Assembly (NCBI GenBank): GCA_964612675.1
Contig: CAZTDD010000019.1
Span: 6,265 to 70,264, forward strand
DNA: 64,000 nucleotides
Direction: 5' to 3'
Origin: CAZTDD01 sp964612675
GTDB lineage: Bacteria; Hinthialibacterota; Hinthialibacteria; Hinthialibacterales; JAKPRU01
In this document: positions 35,801 through 44,800 of the stretch, piece after piece
Position numbering within the stretch: the stretch's first letter is position 1
How the letters are laid out: the number at the start of each line of letters is the position of its first letter
Notes under the pieces: model-generated
The model's input: the letters and a program-made list of their open reading frames with translations, nothing else
The model's database searches: none
What the model was told of the DNA's origin: nothing
Program-made: the position numbers and the translations under genes

Positions 35801-35884
35801 ACTGAATAGGCCGGTAAAAAAAACCGCGACGGTCAATACAACGACTGCAACGGGACGTTTAAGTGCGGTGACAGTAATTTTCAT
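32813..35884 (-). CDS. RND-family efflux pump inner-membrane permease
   Basis: A 1023-residue proton-driven RND transporter of AcrB/CzcA type, which takes substrates from the periplasm and passes them through the adaptor and TolC. The layout is the classic double one: TM1 at residues 12-30, a large periplasmic loop, TMs 2-6 (about 340-470), TM7 (about 525), second periplasmic loop, TMs 8-12 (about 860-1015). In TM4 the usual Asp-Asp proton relay appears as 'LDNSIVVLENI', the D-N variant seen in many RND pumps. The ATG overlaps the TGA of the adaptor gene. Its substrates (drugs, metals or lipids) cannot be told; the absence of metal-binding histidine clusters argues weakly against a heavy-metal pump. 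Confidence 0.92.
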   Translation of the reverse strand: MKITVTALKRPVAVVVLTVAVFFTGLFSLTQLDVNYLPDISYPMVKIHIWWRGATPDDIETNIADPLEQIIATVDDLDYLESSSIEGMYTLLVNFLYGVDVEVAFQDVVAAMGRVTKNLPSDMDPPVIIKADPSQLPAIEVMLTSDRHNSTELRDWADIWLSDRLATVTGTAGTELVGGKEREIRVHLDPQRLQAYNLSTVQVAKALYEENLETFAGRVTIEPREIIARVMGEFEMLDEIEEVVVALGPLGEEVYIKDLATVEDAHEEQRIITHFDGKPCVQVKVLKQYAANSVNVAKALKDRVAELRGDIPEGIEFHYFEDDSTYVLGAIHSVQNSALVAAVLVVFVVYLFLGRWRQVLVMMVALPLTLLANFILMMAADFSINVFSMGGLVVALGVILDNSIVVLENITRLKSEGIGDYASRGTDEVGSAIVASTLTFLALFLPFVFVPGLAAILFKELVMVVGGVVAVSLLVAVTITPFLTDRLLHGEKEGKHSRITRVFDCLLGFVLRGYRKLLAGCLRVRWLVVILIPATFGVGIWLAAQIGSEFLPKLDDGRVMVKLKTPSGTSVAEMDRILLEAENQIRSFPEIKNIFRLTGGRVFGLYTLEIGNEGELDIQLVSRGERDISTREFVAKIRPIMAKLQARIPGAKFSAMPRPLKGLRKVGEQDIEVNVKGSDVVSIYEFSEQLAAHLSATPGLSGVNLSMDMTRPEYRVYVDRARASSMGLTVQQVARTLRTLVQGMVGTRYRVGNDYYPIRVMVPEVKIASKSHLEELLVDTRRGEPIYLRDIAEVRRAVGPVEISREDQVMRVIVRADASGISVGEGLARAEQAAIDLNPPPGVEFSMGSQARFMAESRRVMGLILGFASLFAYVILAIQFESFVLPLLIMLNVPFALTGAFFALYLTGAPIGVTVQIGMLVMMGGITSQGVVLLVLAEEHRQAGVSPREAIYKAAPTRIRPILMTQLTTVLGLTPLAMNLGEGGDMLVTMSIAVIGGLLYSLVLTLLFLPSAYALVVRKAQDQ

Positions 35885-37659
35885 TGTTGTTCATCTCCCG
35901 CCGTTTGCTTGTCCTCCACCCCTGGCACCGTCTTGCCTATATGGCAAACCCATTCCTCCATTGTCTCAGTTGCGACAGGTGCGGGAGCCTCGAGAAATGA
36001 AATAACAAACTTCGATTCCGTTTCGCATATACCGATTGATCTGGGCCGAACTGAGAGCATCTTCGGATCGGTGAATTTTTTTCCAAAGCAGAATATGACG
36101 ATTTTCGCACCGATAATGTCGGGATCAATGACGCCGTCGTTCAACGCGCTTGTGTGTGCATAATGATCGAACGTGGCGATATAAGCGGCGAACGGGTGCT
36201 TTTCTATGTTGTCGCGTAGATGCCGGCAAAGTCCGTCCAAAGTATTGAAACGCAGATCGCTTTTGTCATAGGCTTGCAAACGTATGGGGAATTTATCATG
36301 AAACATCATCTGTTCCAATTTCGCTCGCTCATACGACTCGTGGACCGGCGTTTGCTTTTCTTGCCCGCTTGTTGATTGCCCGCTTGTCGCTCGCTTATTC
36401 TCTTCGCTTGGCTCCATTTTTTCTATCTGGACTTGCATGCCATTTTTGAGGTTTTCGTTACCAACAAAGACAACCAATTCGCCGGGTTGAACGCCCTCCG
36501 TAATCTCAACGCGTTCCTCCTGTTCTAAACCGACTTGTATGTTTTTCATTACAGCTTTATTGCTGTTGACACAAAAAACGACCGTATCGCCCCGAGCCGT
36601 TGATAGGACGGCTTTATCGGGTACAACGACGGCGTTCTCGATTGTTCGAAGCTCGACCGATATCCTGGCGAACTGTCCCTGCAGCAATTGGACCGAATCC
36701 AAAACTCTTGCTTCGGCCAAGCATGTGCGCGTGTTGCGCACAAGTTCCGGATAAACGCGCTCAATTCGCGCGTGGAACGTTTTCCCAGGATAGGCGTCCA
36801 ACTGAACCTCCGCCTTCGCGTTCGTATGGATCTTTGCAACATGGATTTCCGGCACCGCAAATCTGACGAGAAGAGACGAGGTATCCAGCATCTCCAAAAG
36901 AGGTGTTCGCGGGGTAACCAAATCTCCCGGACGAACCAGCACACTTGTTATCACACCGGCGAACGGCGCACTGAGAGTGCACTCGGCAAACCTTGCACGA
37001 GCAAGCGAGAGTTTCGCCGCGGCTTCATCCACCTCCGCTTGGGCAACAGCCACCTCGGTTACAGTCGGACCCGCTCTGAGCATCGCGAGCTGTTCTTTTG
37101 CGGCCTCCAGCTGCGTCTCACATTTAATGTAGTCAACGCGAGCTTTTTCCACCGCTTCTCCGGGCAATGAACCACTTTTGACGAGTGCCCGTATCCGTTC
37201 AAAGTCCGCTTTTGCAAAACTTGTGCAATCTTCGAAATGCCGAACGGATTCTTCGGCTTGGGCAATCTCTTCGGGCCGCGGACCAACCTTGAGGTCGGCT
37301 AATTTCGCTTTGGCAACGGACAGCGCAGCCTCGGCCGCGACCACTTCTTGCCGGTAAATCGGACGGTCTATCTGGATTAGCTTCTGGCCGGCCTGTTCGA
37401 TAAAATCACCTTCCCGCCAAGGACAGAAGGAAATCGGTCCTTCAACCGTTGCCTTTATCGTCACATTGTTTACCGCAATGACTTCCCCCGTAGCCACCAT
37501 AGACTCGACTAACCGCGTGTTTTCGGCGGCGATAACTTGAACAAGGCGAGGCTTTTTCGGTTTGGCCTGTTGTGTTTTGTCCTGACCACAGCTTAACAAG
37601 ACGAGAATAGCGAGTTCGAAAATACACATACACGATAAACAACTTGATTTCTTTTTCAT
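35881..37659 (-). CDS. RND periplasmic adaptor lipoprotein with an extra C-terminal domain
   Basis: A 592-residue membrane-fusion protein. 'ILVLLSCGQ' gives a lipobox with C24, so the adaptor is probably lipid-anchored. It has the usual half-lipoyl motifs ('VEGPISFCPWREGDFIEQ', 'LSAPFAGVITSVLVRPGDLV'), a helical hairpin between them and beta-barrel plus membrane-proximal domains to about residue 425. A Q/S/T-rich linker follows, then about 140 residues ('MMFHDKFPIRLQAYD', 'FAAYIATFDHYAHTSALNDG', 'IVIFCFGKKFTDP', 'LSVRPRSIGICETESKFVISFLEAP') that resemble a small standalone family of sulfur and oxygen-limited bacteria (DUF6858, from memory). Adaptors normally end before this point. It overlaps the genes on both sides by 4 bp (ATGA). 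Confidence 0.88.
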   Translation of the reverse strand: MKKKSSCLSCMCIFELAILVLLSCGQDKTQQAKPKKPRLVQVIAAENTRLVESMVATGEVIAVNNVTIKATVEGPISFCPWREGDFIEQAGQKLIQIDRPIYRQEVVAAEAALSVAKAKLADLKVGPRPEEIAQAEESVRHFEDCTSFAKADFERIRALVKSGSLPGEAVEKARVDYIKCETQLEAAKEQLAMLRAGPTVTEVAVAQAEVDEAAAKLSLARARFAECTLSAPFAGVITSVLVRPGDLVTPRTPLLEMLDTSSLLVRFAVPEIHVAKIHTNAKAEVQLDAYPGKTFHARIERVYPELVRNTRTCLAEARVLDSVQLLQGQFARISVELRTIENAVVVPDKAVLSTARGDTVVFCVNSNKAVMKNIQVGLEQEERVEITEGVQPGELVVFVGNENLKNGMQVQIEKMEPSEENKRATSGQSTSGQEKQTPVHESYERAKLEQMMFHDKFPIRLQAYDKSDLRFNTLDGLCRHLRDNIEKHPFAAYIATFDHYAHTSALNDGVIDPDIIGAKIVIFCFGKKFTDPKMLSVRPRSIGICETESKFVISFLEAPAPVATETMEEWVCHIGKTVPGVEDKQTAGDEQQ

Positions 37660-39083
37660 TGGTCTTCTCCAACTGCTAAGCGGTAATAAGCTAAAGCCGT
37701 ACTGTAGTCAGCCAAGGCCCGGTAATAATTCATTTGTGAATCCAGTAGCTCACTCTGAGCATCCAATACGTCTGTAATTGATCCCTTGGCGAAATCGTAC
37801 TTTTCCCGCTCGATCCGCAGACTTTCTTTAGCCTGTTCGATACTCTTTTCGCTTGCTTTGACACGTTCAAGAGATGAAGACACGTTCAGTATGGCTGTCT
37901 CCACTTCCAACCGTATTTGAAGTTCATGATCCCGAAGAGAATCCTGAGCTGCGAGAAGGTTGGCCTGTTCGTGCCGAACCTTGGCGCGTATCTTGCCTCC
38001 TGCGTAAATGGGGATGCTGATTCCTAAGGTTATAGTGCCGACCTCGTTATGGTCATTCGTGTGATAGGCATCCCAATTATCTCCATAAGCAGCATCAAGA
38101 ACAACATTTGGAGAGTGGCCGGCTCGTGCGGCGGCAACGCGCTTCGCCTGAGCTTCGAGTGCAGATTGAGCCGCAAGATAGTCATTTCGGTCATTCAGTG
38201 CGTTGACCACACTGATTTCCTCGTCCGGGACTTCCCCGGTAGTACCCTCAAATTCCCCGGCGATGAGCAACGGACTGTCCGACGATTTCCGAACACCCAT
38301 GAGATTGATCAACACACGGCTCTGAATAGCCATGACATTCCGTTCCGTGGCTAACTCATGCGCCAGATCCGCTAAGCGCACCTCAGTTCGAAGCTGATCT
38401 ACTATGGCTGCCTTTTGGGCCTCGATAAGATTGCCGACGCGTCTTAAATGCTCTCTCAGTGCCGTTTGCGAGAACTCCAGCGATTCGATCACATGTTCTT
38501 GCGACAAAATGCTGTAGAACACACTGGAAACGTTGAAAACTAATTCTTCCCGTGTTCGTGCAAGACGGTGCTCGGCGCTCAACCGCATCAGCTTGGCGGC
38601 GCGGACTTCATTAATGAGCTTGCCGCCCGTAAATAGCGGCATTCGAAGAACAAAATCTGCTGACAGCAATTGGTCACTGAACAATATTGTATCGACAAGG
38701 CCGGGTCTTCTCGGATTGATGATTCGAATGTCACGATACACCGTGTGTGATCCCGTCAGATCCAGCTTCGGCAGCATATCTCCAACAGCCATGTCGTACT
38801 GGGCGTCGGCCGCATGCACTTCGTGACGGACAGTGGCGACACTCGGATTATTGGCGAGCGCTATTTCGATGGCCCGGTCCAATGACAAGTTGCTTTCTAG
38901 ACTAAATGCCGTTTGATTTGTGGCTGAAGCTGTGGCTGAAGCAATAACGGCCGATTGAAGGGGCTTCCCCTGATTGTCGATGGATGGATAGGATTCGGCT
39001 CGAGTTGCCGGGACATCCTCTGCAAATACCTCCAACAATGCTGAGAGAATTATCAACCCGGTTATTTTCACTGTTTTTCGCAT
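37656..39083 (-). CDS. TolC-type outer-membrane efflux protein
   Basis: A 475-residue exported protein (signal 'VKITGLIILSALLEVFAED'). Two OEP repeats are visible: 'LSLDRAIEIALANNPSVATVRHEVHAADAQYDMAVGDMLPKLDLTGSH' type start near residue 65 and 'DEEISVVNALNDRNDYLAAQSALEAQAKRVAAARAGHSPNV' near 275, each followed by long helices ending in 'PLFTGGK' or 'PIYAGGK', the TolC signature. It forms the outer-membrane channel for the RND pump encoded downstream. First gene of the operon; its stop overlaps the start of the adaptor gene. The leader (39084-39336) carries a palindrome that may be the control site. Confidence 0.92.
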   Translation of the reverse strand: MRKTVKITGLIILSALLEVFAEDVPATRAESYPSIDNQGKPLQSAVIASATASATNQTAFSLESNLSLDRAIEIALANNPSVATVRHEVHAADAQYDMAVGDMLPKLDLTGSHTVYRDIRIINPRRPGLVDTILFSDQLLSADFVLRMPLFTGGKLINEVRAAKLMRLSAEHRLARTREELVFNVSSVFYSILSQEHVIESLEFSQTALREHLRRVGNLIEAQKAAIVDQLRTEVRLADLAHELATERNVMAIQSRVLINLMGVRKSSDSPLLIAGEFEGTTGEVPDEEISVVNALNDRNDYLAAQSALEAQAKRVAAARAGHSPNVVLDAAYGDNWDAYHTNDHNEVGTITLGISIPIYAGGKIRAKVRHEQANLLAAQDSLRDHELQIRLEVETAILNVSSSLERVKASEKSIEQAKESLRIEREKYDFAKGSITDVLDAQSELLDSQMNYYRALADYSTALAYYRLAVGEDQ

Positions 39084-39253
39084 TCCTAATTTCCTTCCGA
39101 GAACCGCCTTCTATGGCGAATACAACAACGCCCCTGCTTTCTTGGCACGTGGAATGTCTGCGACGAAAGCCCAAACACCCTTGCCTCCGGCGTATTTTGT
39201 AAAAATGACTATATCAACTCTATGTGCATCAAGGATCTTCCACGAGGACGTTA

Positions 39254-39267
39254 TGCGATATATCGCA
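39254..39267. promoter_or_regulatory. Perfect 14-bp palindrome upstream of the efflux operon
   Basis: TGCGATATATCGCA, fully symmetric, 170 bp before the TolC start and 70 bp after the FkbM gene stop on the same strand. It has the size of a dimeric repressor site. No dedicated TetR or MarR regulator gene is adjacent. Confidence 0.4.
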
Positions 39268-39336
39268 CCGTACACTGGAGTTTGCCATAGCGATACACAT
39301 TTTTATCCATGTAGATCTCCTCAGCTATTCTCAGCG

Positions 39337-40023
39337 CTATAAACGCAGATTCGGCATCGCAGCGTAAATATGCGAACATTTATCTGGACTCGTTTCCATA
39401 TCGGAGTTTTCCACCTGCAAAAACCGTACGTGATAGCCAAATTGTCTTAGATAACCGATAACGTCATTTACTGAATGCCCGAGCTTTTTGAGATAATGGT
39501 GGTGGATTTCACAAAAGATCTCTGGCGCCTGCTCAGTCAAAACCGTCCTCGCACCCTGCAAAACCAGCAGTTCGCTACCTTCGCAATCCATATTCAACAG
39601 ATTGACTCGTCCGACCTCTTGGATCGCCAGAAATTCTGTTGCCGTGCTCGCTTCCACCCAGAGCATTTCTCCACCTTCGGCTGGGGTAATCCCACTTCCT
39701 CCGCCACGCTTGTAAAATGGGATACGCCCCGCCCGATCGCTTAATGCCAACCTGTACACACTCACGTTCTTGATTCCGTTGTTCAAAAGATTTTCTTTCA
39801 AGGTGTCGTAATATTCAGGCACAGGCTCAAATGCGTATAAGTGCCCGGCGTCACCGATAGTCTTGGCGATAGCAACCGTTGTGACGCCTGTGTTCGCACC
39901 AACTTCCATAACACGCATGCCCGGCTTGGCAATCGATCGAAGAAACTGCACCTCTCCGGAATGATGAGCATCGTTCCGGAGTTCGCGGAGGAACTCGCCA
40001 GATTCGTAGTCAAAGTGGTCCAT
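39337..40023 (-). CDS. FkbM-family SAM-dependent methyltransferase
   Basis: A 228-residue cytoplasmic methyltransferase. 'GMRVMEVGANTGVTTVAIA' (about residues 35-54) is the SAM-binding motif I, 'LYAFEPVPEYYDTLKENL' the acidic motif II used by FkbM proteins, and 'VNLLNMDCEGSELLVLQGA' the conserved aspartate block of this family, near residue 140. FkbM enzymes O-methylate sugars or polyketides, often on surface polysaccharides. Nothing around it shows which substrate. It lies upstream of the efflux operon on the same strand, separated by about 250 bp, and divergent from the PAS-sigma54 activator gene. Confidence 0.85.
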   Translation of the reverse strand: MDHFDYESGEFLRELRNDAHHSGEVQFLRSIAKPGMRVMEVGANTGVTTVAIAKTIGDAGHLYAFEPVPEYYDTLKENLLNNGIKNVSVYRLALSDRAGRIPFYKRGGGSGITPAEGGEMLWVEASTATEFLAIQEVGRVNLLNMDCEGSELLVLQGARTVLTEQAPEIFCEIHHHYLKKLGHSVNDVIGYLRQFGYHVRFLQVENSDMETSPDKCSHIYAAMPNLRL

Positions 40024-40273
40024 TGTTTTCTTGTTCTTTTTTCAAGGCCAAAAACGTCTCGCTCTGTTTGTTATGAACAAATTCTTGAAGCGACTATTCC
40101 CTCCCAGTCAAACACTCGGATCTCACATCAACCTCATTCGAACCCGCCCCGGTTTTCGCCGAATTACTGCAATCAACCATGTGCGATTGTTATGCCAAAA
40201 GAGTAAATGAGAGATAACACTAGTTTTTGAAACGTGTTACGCACTGTTGAGGATACTGGGTCCATCATTGCTT

Positions 40274-40302
40274 TTGCAACGATTTAGACTCTTTGCTATA
40301 AT
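40274..40302 (+). promoter_or_regulatory. Sigma70 promoter of the PAS-sigma54 activator gene
   Basis: -35 TTGCAA (40274-40279), 17-nt spacer, -10 TATAAT (40297-40302), about 107 nt before the start codon of the activator. The rest of the 385-bp gap (40024-40408) shows nothing else recognised. Confidence 0.7.
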
Positions 40303-40408
40303 GCAAATGCAACGATCTTGGAATTAGTCAGTTTGCAGACAGGGTACGGTGGTTCGAGTGTCAGCCGGACAAATAAGCTACACCGAACGGAATAAGCAGG
40401 TGTGACGT

Positions 40409-41755
40409 ATGCAAGCAGAGGTATACAAATCCATTTTGAAGTCGTTGTCAGAGGCCATTTGCGCTGTCGATTCACACGGGAGAGTGCGTTGTCTTAATCG
40501 GGAGGCACAACGTTTAACCGGCGTGAATACAGACGATGCGCTCGGTGCGCCGTTGGAGAATGTGTTTCCTGCCGACATCGGCCAATTGCACTCGCTCATT
40601 GCCGATGTGATGAAATCCGCTGAAACGATCCGCGGTACACGAACATATCTTGTCAATCGCAATGGTGAGAGGATTCCCGTTATTGCCAACACCGCCCCCG
40701 TCCTGGACAACGTGGGTGCTGTAAGTGGGGTTGTTGTCGTTCTTCAGGATAACCGGCATATAGAGTTGTTGCGTCGTGAGTTGCGACGAGAATACACCTT
40801 TCAGGACATCGTGACCAAGGATGATCGCATACGCCGAATACTGGAGATCCTACCCAATGTGGCCGAAAGCGACACCACCATCCTTATTCACGGCCCCACA
40901 GGGACCGGCAAGGAATTGCTGGCAAGAACCATCCATTCTGCGAGTGCGCGTTCCGACGGTCCATTCGTGGCTGTAAACTGCGGCGCTCTGCCGGATACGC
41001 TCCTGGAGTCTGAGTTGTTCGGATACAAGAAAGGAGCGTTCACGGATGCAAAACAAGACAAGCAGGGACGATTTGCGCTTGCCCAGGGAGGCACTCTCCT
41101 ACTGGATGAAATAGGCGACATGTCGCCAGCCATGCAGGTCAAACTGTTGCGCGTACTGCAAGAAAGAAAGTATGAACCCCTGGGAGGTACGGAATCCGTA
41201 AAGGCCAATGTCCGGATTGTCGCAGCCACGAACAGTGATCTGCAGAAGATGGTTGATACGGGGGAATTTCGGGCGGATCTCTACTATCGCGTAAATGTCA
41301 TCGAGTTCCGTCTCCCGCCGTTGTCTGAGCGGCCCGAAGACATTCCACTACTCTTCGAACACTTCCTTGAAGTGCTCAATGCCGAAAAGGACCGCAACGT
41401 GACACGGATCTCGCATACGGCAATGGGTCATCTGATGCGCTACTCCTACCCGGGAAACGTGCGGGAGTTACGGAACATTCTCGAACATGCGTACGTGCTT
41501 TGTCCCGATGAAGAGATTCGAGAGGATTGCCTGCCGCACCGTGTCCTCGGGTTCACTCCGTCATCCGAGGTGGAATCGTCACAAGCGGTCGCCGTCCCCC
41601 TTCATCGAATGCCGAGTGAGGAACAGCATCACCTGATCGAGAAAACCCTGCGTATTCACAACGGCCACCGGGCAAAGACGGCCAACGCCCTTGGGATCGA
41701 CAAATCGACCTTGTGGCGAAAGATGCAGAAGTTTGGAATTGAAGAAGTCCATTAA
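40409..41755 (+). CDS. PAS-domain sigma54-dependent transcriptional activator (NtrC superfamily)
   Basis: A 448-residue regulator. A PAS sensor (about residues 8-120, 'AICAVDSHGRVRCLNREAQRLTG') replaces the receiver domain, so control is by a bound ligand or partner. The AAA+ domain has Walker A 'GPTGTGKE' near 162, the sigma54-contacting 'GYKKGAFTDA' near 207, Walker B 'GGTLLLDEIGDM', and arginine-finger region 'YYRVNVIEFRLPPLSERPEDIP'. The Fis-type HTH occupies the end ('HLIEKTLRIHNGHRAKTANALGIDKSTLWRKMQ'). It is convergent with the hybrid kinase gene (66-bp gap), which could be its partner though no receiver is present for phosphotransfer. No sigma54 promoter is evident in the window. Confidence 0.93.
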   Translation: MQAEVYKSILKSLSEAICAVDSHGRVRCLNREAQRLTGVNTDDALGAPLENVFPADIGQLHSLIADVMKSAETIRGTRTYLVNRNGERIPVIANTAPVLDNVGAVSGVVVVLQDNRHIELLRRELRREYTFQDIVTKDDRIRRILEILPNVAESDTTILIHGPTGTGKELLARTIHSASARSDGPFVAVNCGALPDTLLESELFGYKKGAFTDAKQDKQGRFALAQGGTLLLDEIGDMSPAMQVKLLRVLQERKYEPLGGTESVKANVRIVAATNSDLQKMVDTGEFRADLYYRVNVIEFRLPPLSERPEDIPLLFEHFLEVLNAEKDRNVTRISHTAMGHLMRYSYPGNVRELRNILEHAYVLCPDEEIREDCLPHRVLGFTPSSEVESSQAVAVPLHRMPSEEQHHLIEKTLRIHNGHRAKTANALGIDKSTLWRKMQKFGIEEVH

Positions 41756-41821
41756 CGAGAAGGAGAAACGCTGTACCCGACAGCCGCCGTGTATTTGACT
41801 TGCCACGTTAGGATAGGATTT

Positions 41822-44800
41822 TCAGGCATCCAGCGCCTCTCTCACCACCCGGCCGAGTTCATCGACACGATAGGGTTTGGCGGCATAGCCCAAAACCCCC
41901 AGTCGTTCCAGAAGATCCCGCTGACTGTCCTCTGCATATCCACTGCTAATAACGACTTTCGCCTCGGGGTGAGTTGTGCGTAATTGTTCAAGCATTTCAT
42001 TCCCTGAGAGTCGGGGCATCGAAAGATCGAGAATAAGCAAGTCAATCTCCTCGTGTCGTTTGTGATAAATGTCGAGCGCTTCTTCGCCATCCTCGGCGAC
42101 AATCACATGGTATCCAAGGGTCTCGAGAATGGTTTTGCCGACTTCACGGATCACCGCTTCGTCGTCAACCAGCAGAATTGTCTCTTTGCCTCCGCTCGGT
42201 TGGTCTCGGTGACGTTTTTCCTCTGTCTCCTCTGTTACTTCCGCACAGGGCAAATAAATATCGAATCTCGATCCTTTTCCGTACTCGCTGGAGAAATCTA
42301 TCCAGCCGCTGTGTTGCTTGACAATGCCATAAGCACTCGCCAGCCCTAACCCCGTTCCACGCCCTACTTCTTTCGTGCTGAAAAACGGTTCAAAAACATG
42401 CTCCTGAGTTTCCGCGTCCATACCGGCCCCATTGTCCGATATGCTCACCACTACAAAACACCCGGGCCGTGCGTACGAACGATTCTGACAATACTCCCGG
42501 TCAACCAGCTTTCTTTTTGTTTCAAGAGAAATAAGGAATCGGTCGCCTCGCCGGTCGGTAAAGACCTTCTCGGACATTACCTGTTCGACAGCGTCTCTGG
42601 CATTCAAAAACATGTTCATAAACACGGAGTTCAACTGAGATGGGTCCCCGCTGATGACGGGTAGATCGGGTTCAAGCCGCTGGTCCATTTCGATACGCCG
42701 GTCAATGATTTGGCGTGCGAGTTGGAATACCTCTTCGACGATTTCGTTGATGTTTATGGATCGATAATGGATCTGTACCTTTCGGCTGAATGCCAGAAGT
42801 TGCTGAACAAGTTCCGCCACACGGTCTGTAGCCAACTGGGCACTGGCGAGATTGCCCCTGATGTCTTCGGGGCTCTTGAGCTGGATAAGACTCAGATTTC
42901 CCATGATACCTGTCAACAGGTTATTAATATTGTGGGCAACGCCACCCGCGAGTTGACCAATGGCCTCCATTTTGTGGGCCTGACGCAGCTGGACTTCCAG
43001 TCTTTCGGCTTCTTCTTCCAATTGTGATCGGGCAACCGCGCCGGCACATTGGTCTGAAAAAGCACTCAGCAGATCCAAATGTTCCTCGCTGTATTTGTTG
43101 GGGATGTAGCTCTGAACGGAAATCATTCCCACACGTTTGTTCTCCCAACAAATCGGTGCAAACATCAGAGAGCGCGATAGACGACCGTGGTCGCCAAAGG
43201 TGACAAATTCACTTGTATCGGGTTCTTCGGGGCGATTAACCAGTCTCTGCTCGCCGACAAAGGAATCCGCCGAGCCTATTTCGATCTTCACTTCAACCGG
43301 TTGCGTGTGCCCTCTCGGAGTATCTTCGTTATACGCGCTAATCAACTCCCATCTATCGAGGTCGATAATGCTGAACGAGAAGGCATCGTGCTCGAATAAC
43401 GCTCGTGATTCCTCCGCAACCACCAGGGCGATATCGCACAGCGTCAGCGGACCGGACAACCGCTGTGATAGCCGATGCAGCGCCCGCCGTTCTTCTTCAA
43501 CTCGTTTTTGCTGCGAAATATCATTACCGACACAGAGAATCCCTGTGGCATTTCCCTCCTCATCCAGTATCGGCTTATTCGTCCACGCTACCCATACTTT
43601 TTCCCCGTTGCGACGCATATTCTCGTTTTCGTTGACCGCGTACCGCTCCGGATTCTGTCCGATATCGGAAACCATCTCCCGCAGGTCTTTGCCCGAATTG
43701 CTGGTCTCGGGGACAATCGTACCGATCACATTACGCCCGAGGATTTCCTCTTCGCTATATCCGAAAAACTCCTGTGCAAATTCGTTGAAAAACGTGACGT
43801 TTCCGTCCGTATCCATTCTCAGAATGATGCTGTTCGCATTTTCAACGAGTTCCCGATACTTCGTCTCGCTTTCTCGGAGTGCGTCCTGCGCCTTTTTCTG
43901 CTCCGTAACGTCTGTGGCAATACCACACATACCCGTAGGCTTGCCCTGACCGTCTCGAATCAGCCAAGTGCGGCAATCCACAATAATCTCGGTTCCGTCG
44001 CTTGCTTGATTGAAGATCTCACCGCGCCACTCCCCTTCCGACAACGTCTTTTCGATGATCTCGCGTTGGGTCGCACCTCGCTTGGGATTATCCCCATATG
44101 TCTCCACCGACCGGCCGATCAGTTCTTCCGGTCTGCGTTTCATCAGTCTGCATTCCGCTTCATTTACGTAAGTGATTCGTCCATCGAGGTCGGTTGCCGT
44201 GATAAGATCGCCGATCTGGTTCAGAAGCAACGATTGAAAACGAAGTTTCTCGGTTGTCTCTCTCCGTTGAGTCACGTCACTAAAAAAACCCACCGCGGAA
44301 GGCCGGTCATCAATCGTAGCTTTTGCTACTGAGATGTCGACATACAGAATCGAACCGTCCTTCTTCAAGCAGGAAATTTCCTCGGCCACTTTCGATTCGT
44401 CTTCGATCTGAGAATGAAAAGCGGCCATTACACGGTTGGCGACTTCTTCAGGATGGATATCCGCTATTCCCAGTTGAAGTAGTTCTTCACGACCATACCC
44501 AAGCATCTTGCAGATGGCGGGGTTCGCATACACAAATCGCTTTGTCTCAATATCCGCGACGAGAATCCCTTCACCCGCACTTTCAAACAGAATACGGTAA
44601 CGCTCCTCCGACTCCCGCAGCGCCTCTTCCATCTGTTTCCGTTCGGTGATGTCGATAAACGTCCCCAGGACCGCTTTTTCGCCGCCCAAATCGATGGGAG
44701 CGGCCGTCAGATCGACCCAGCGCTTTTCGCCATTCTTGTCGAGCACCGCCACTTCATATCTGCTGGGAACAGATTCACCCTGAGAACGCAGCCTTCCTCG

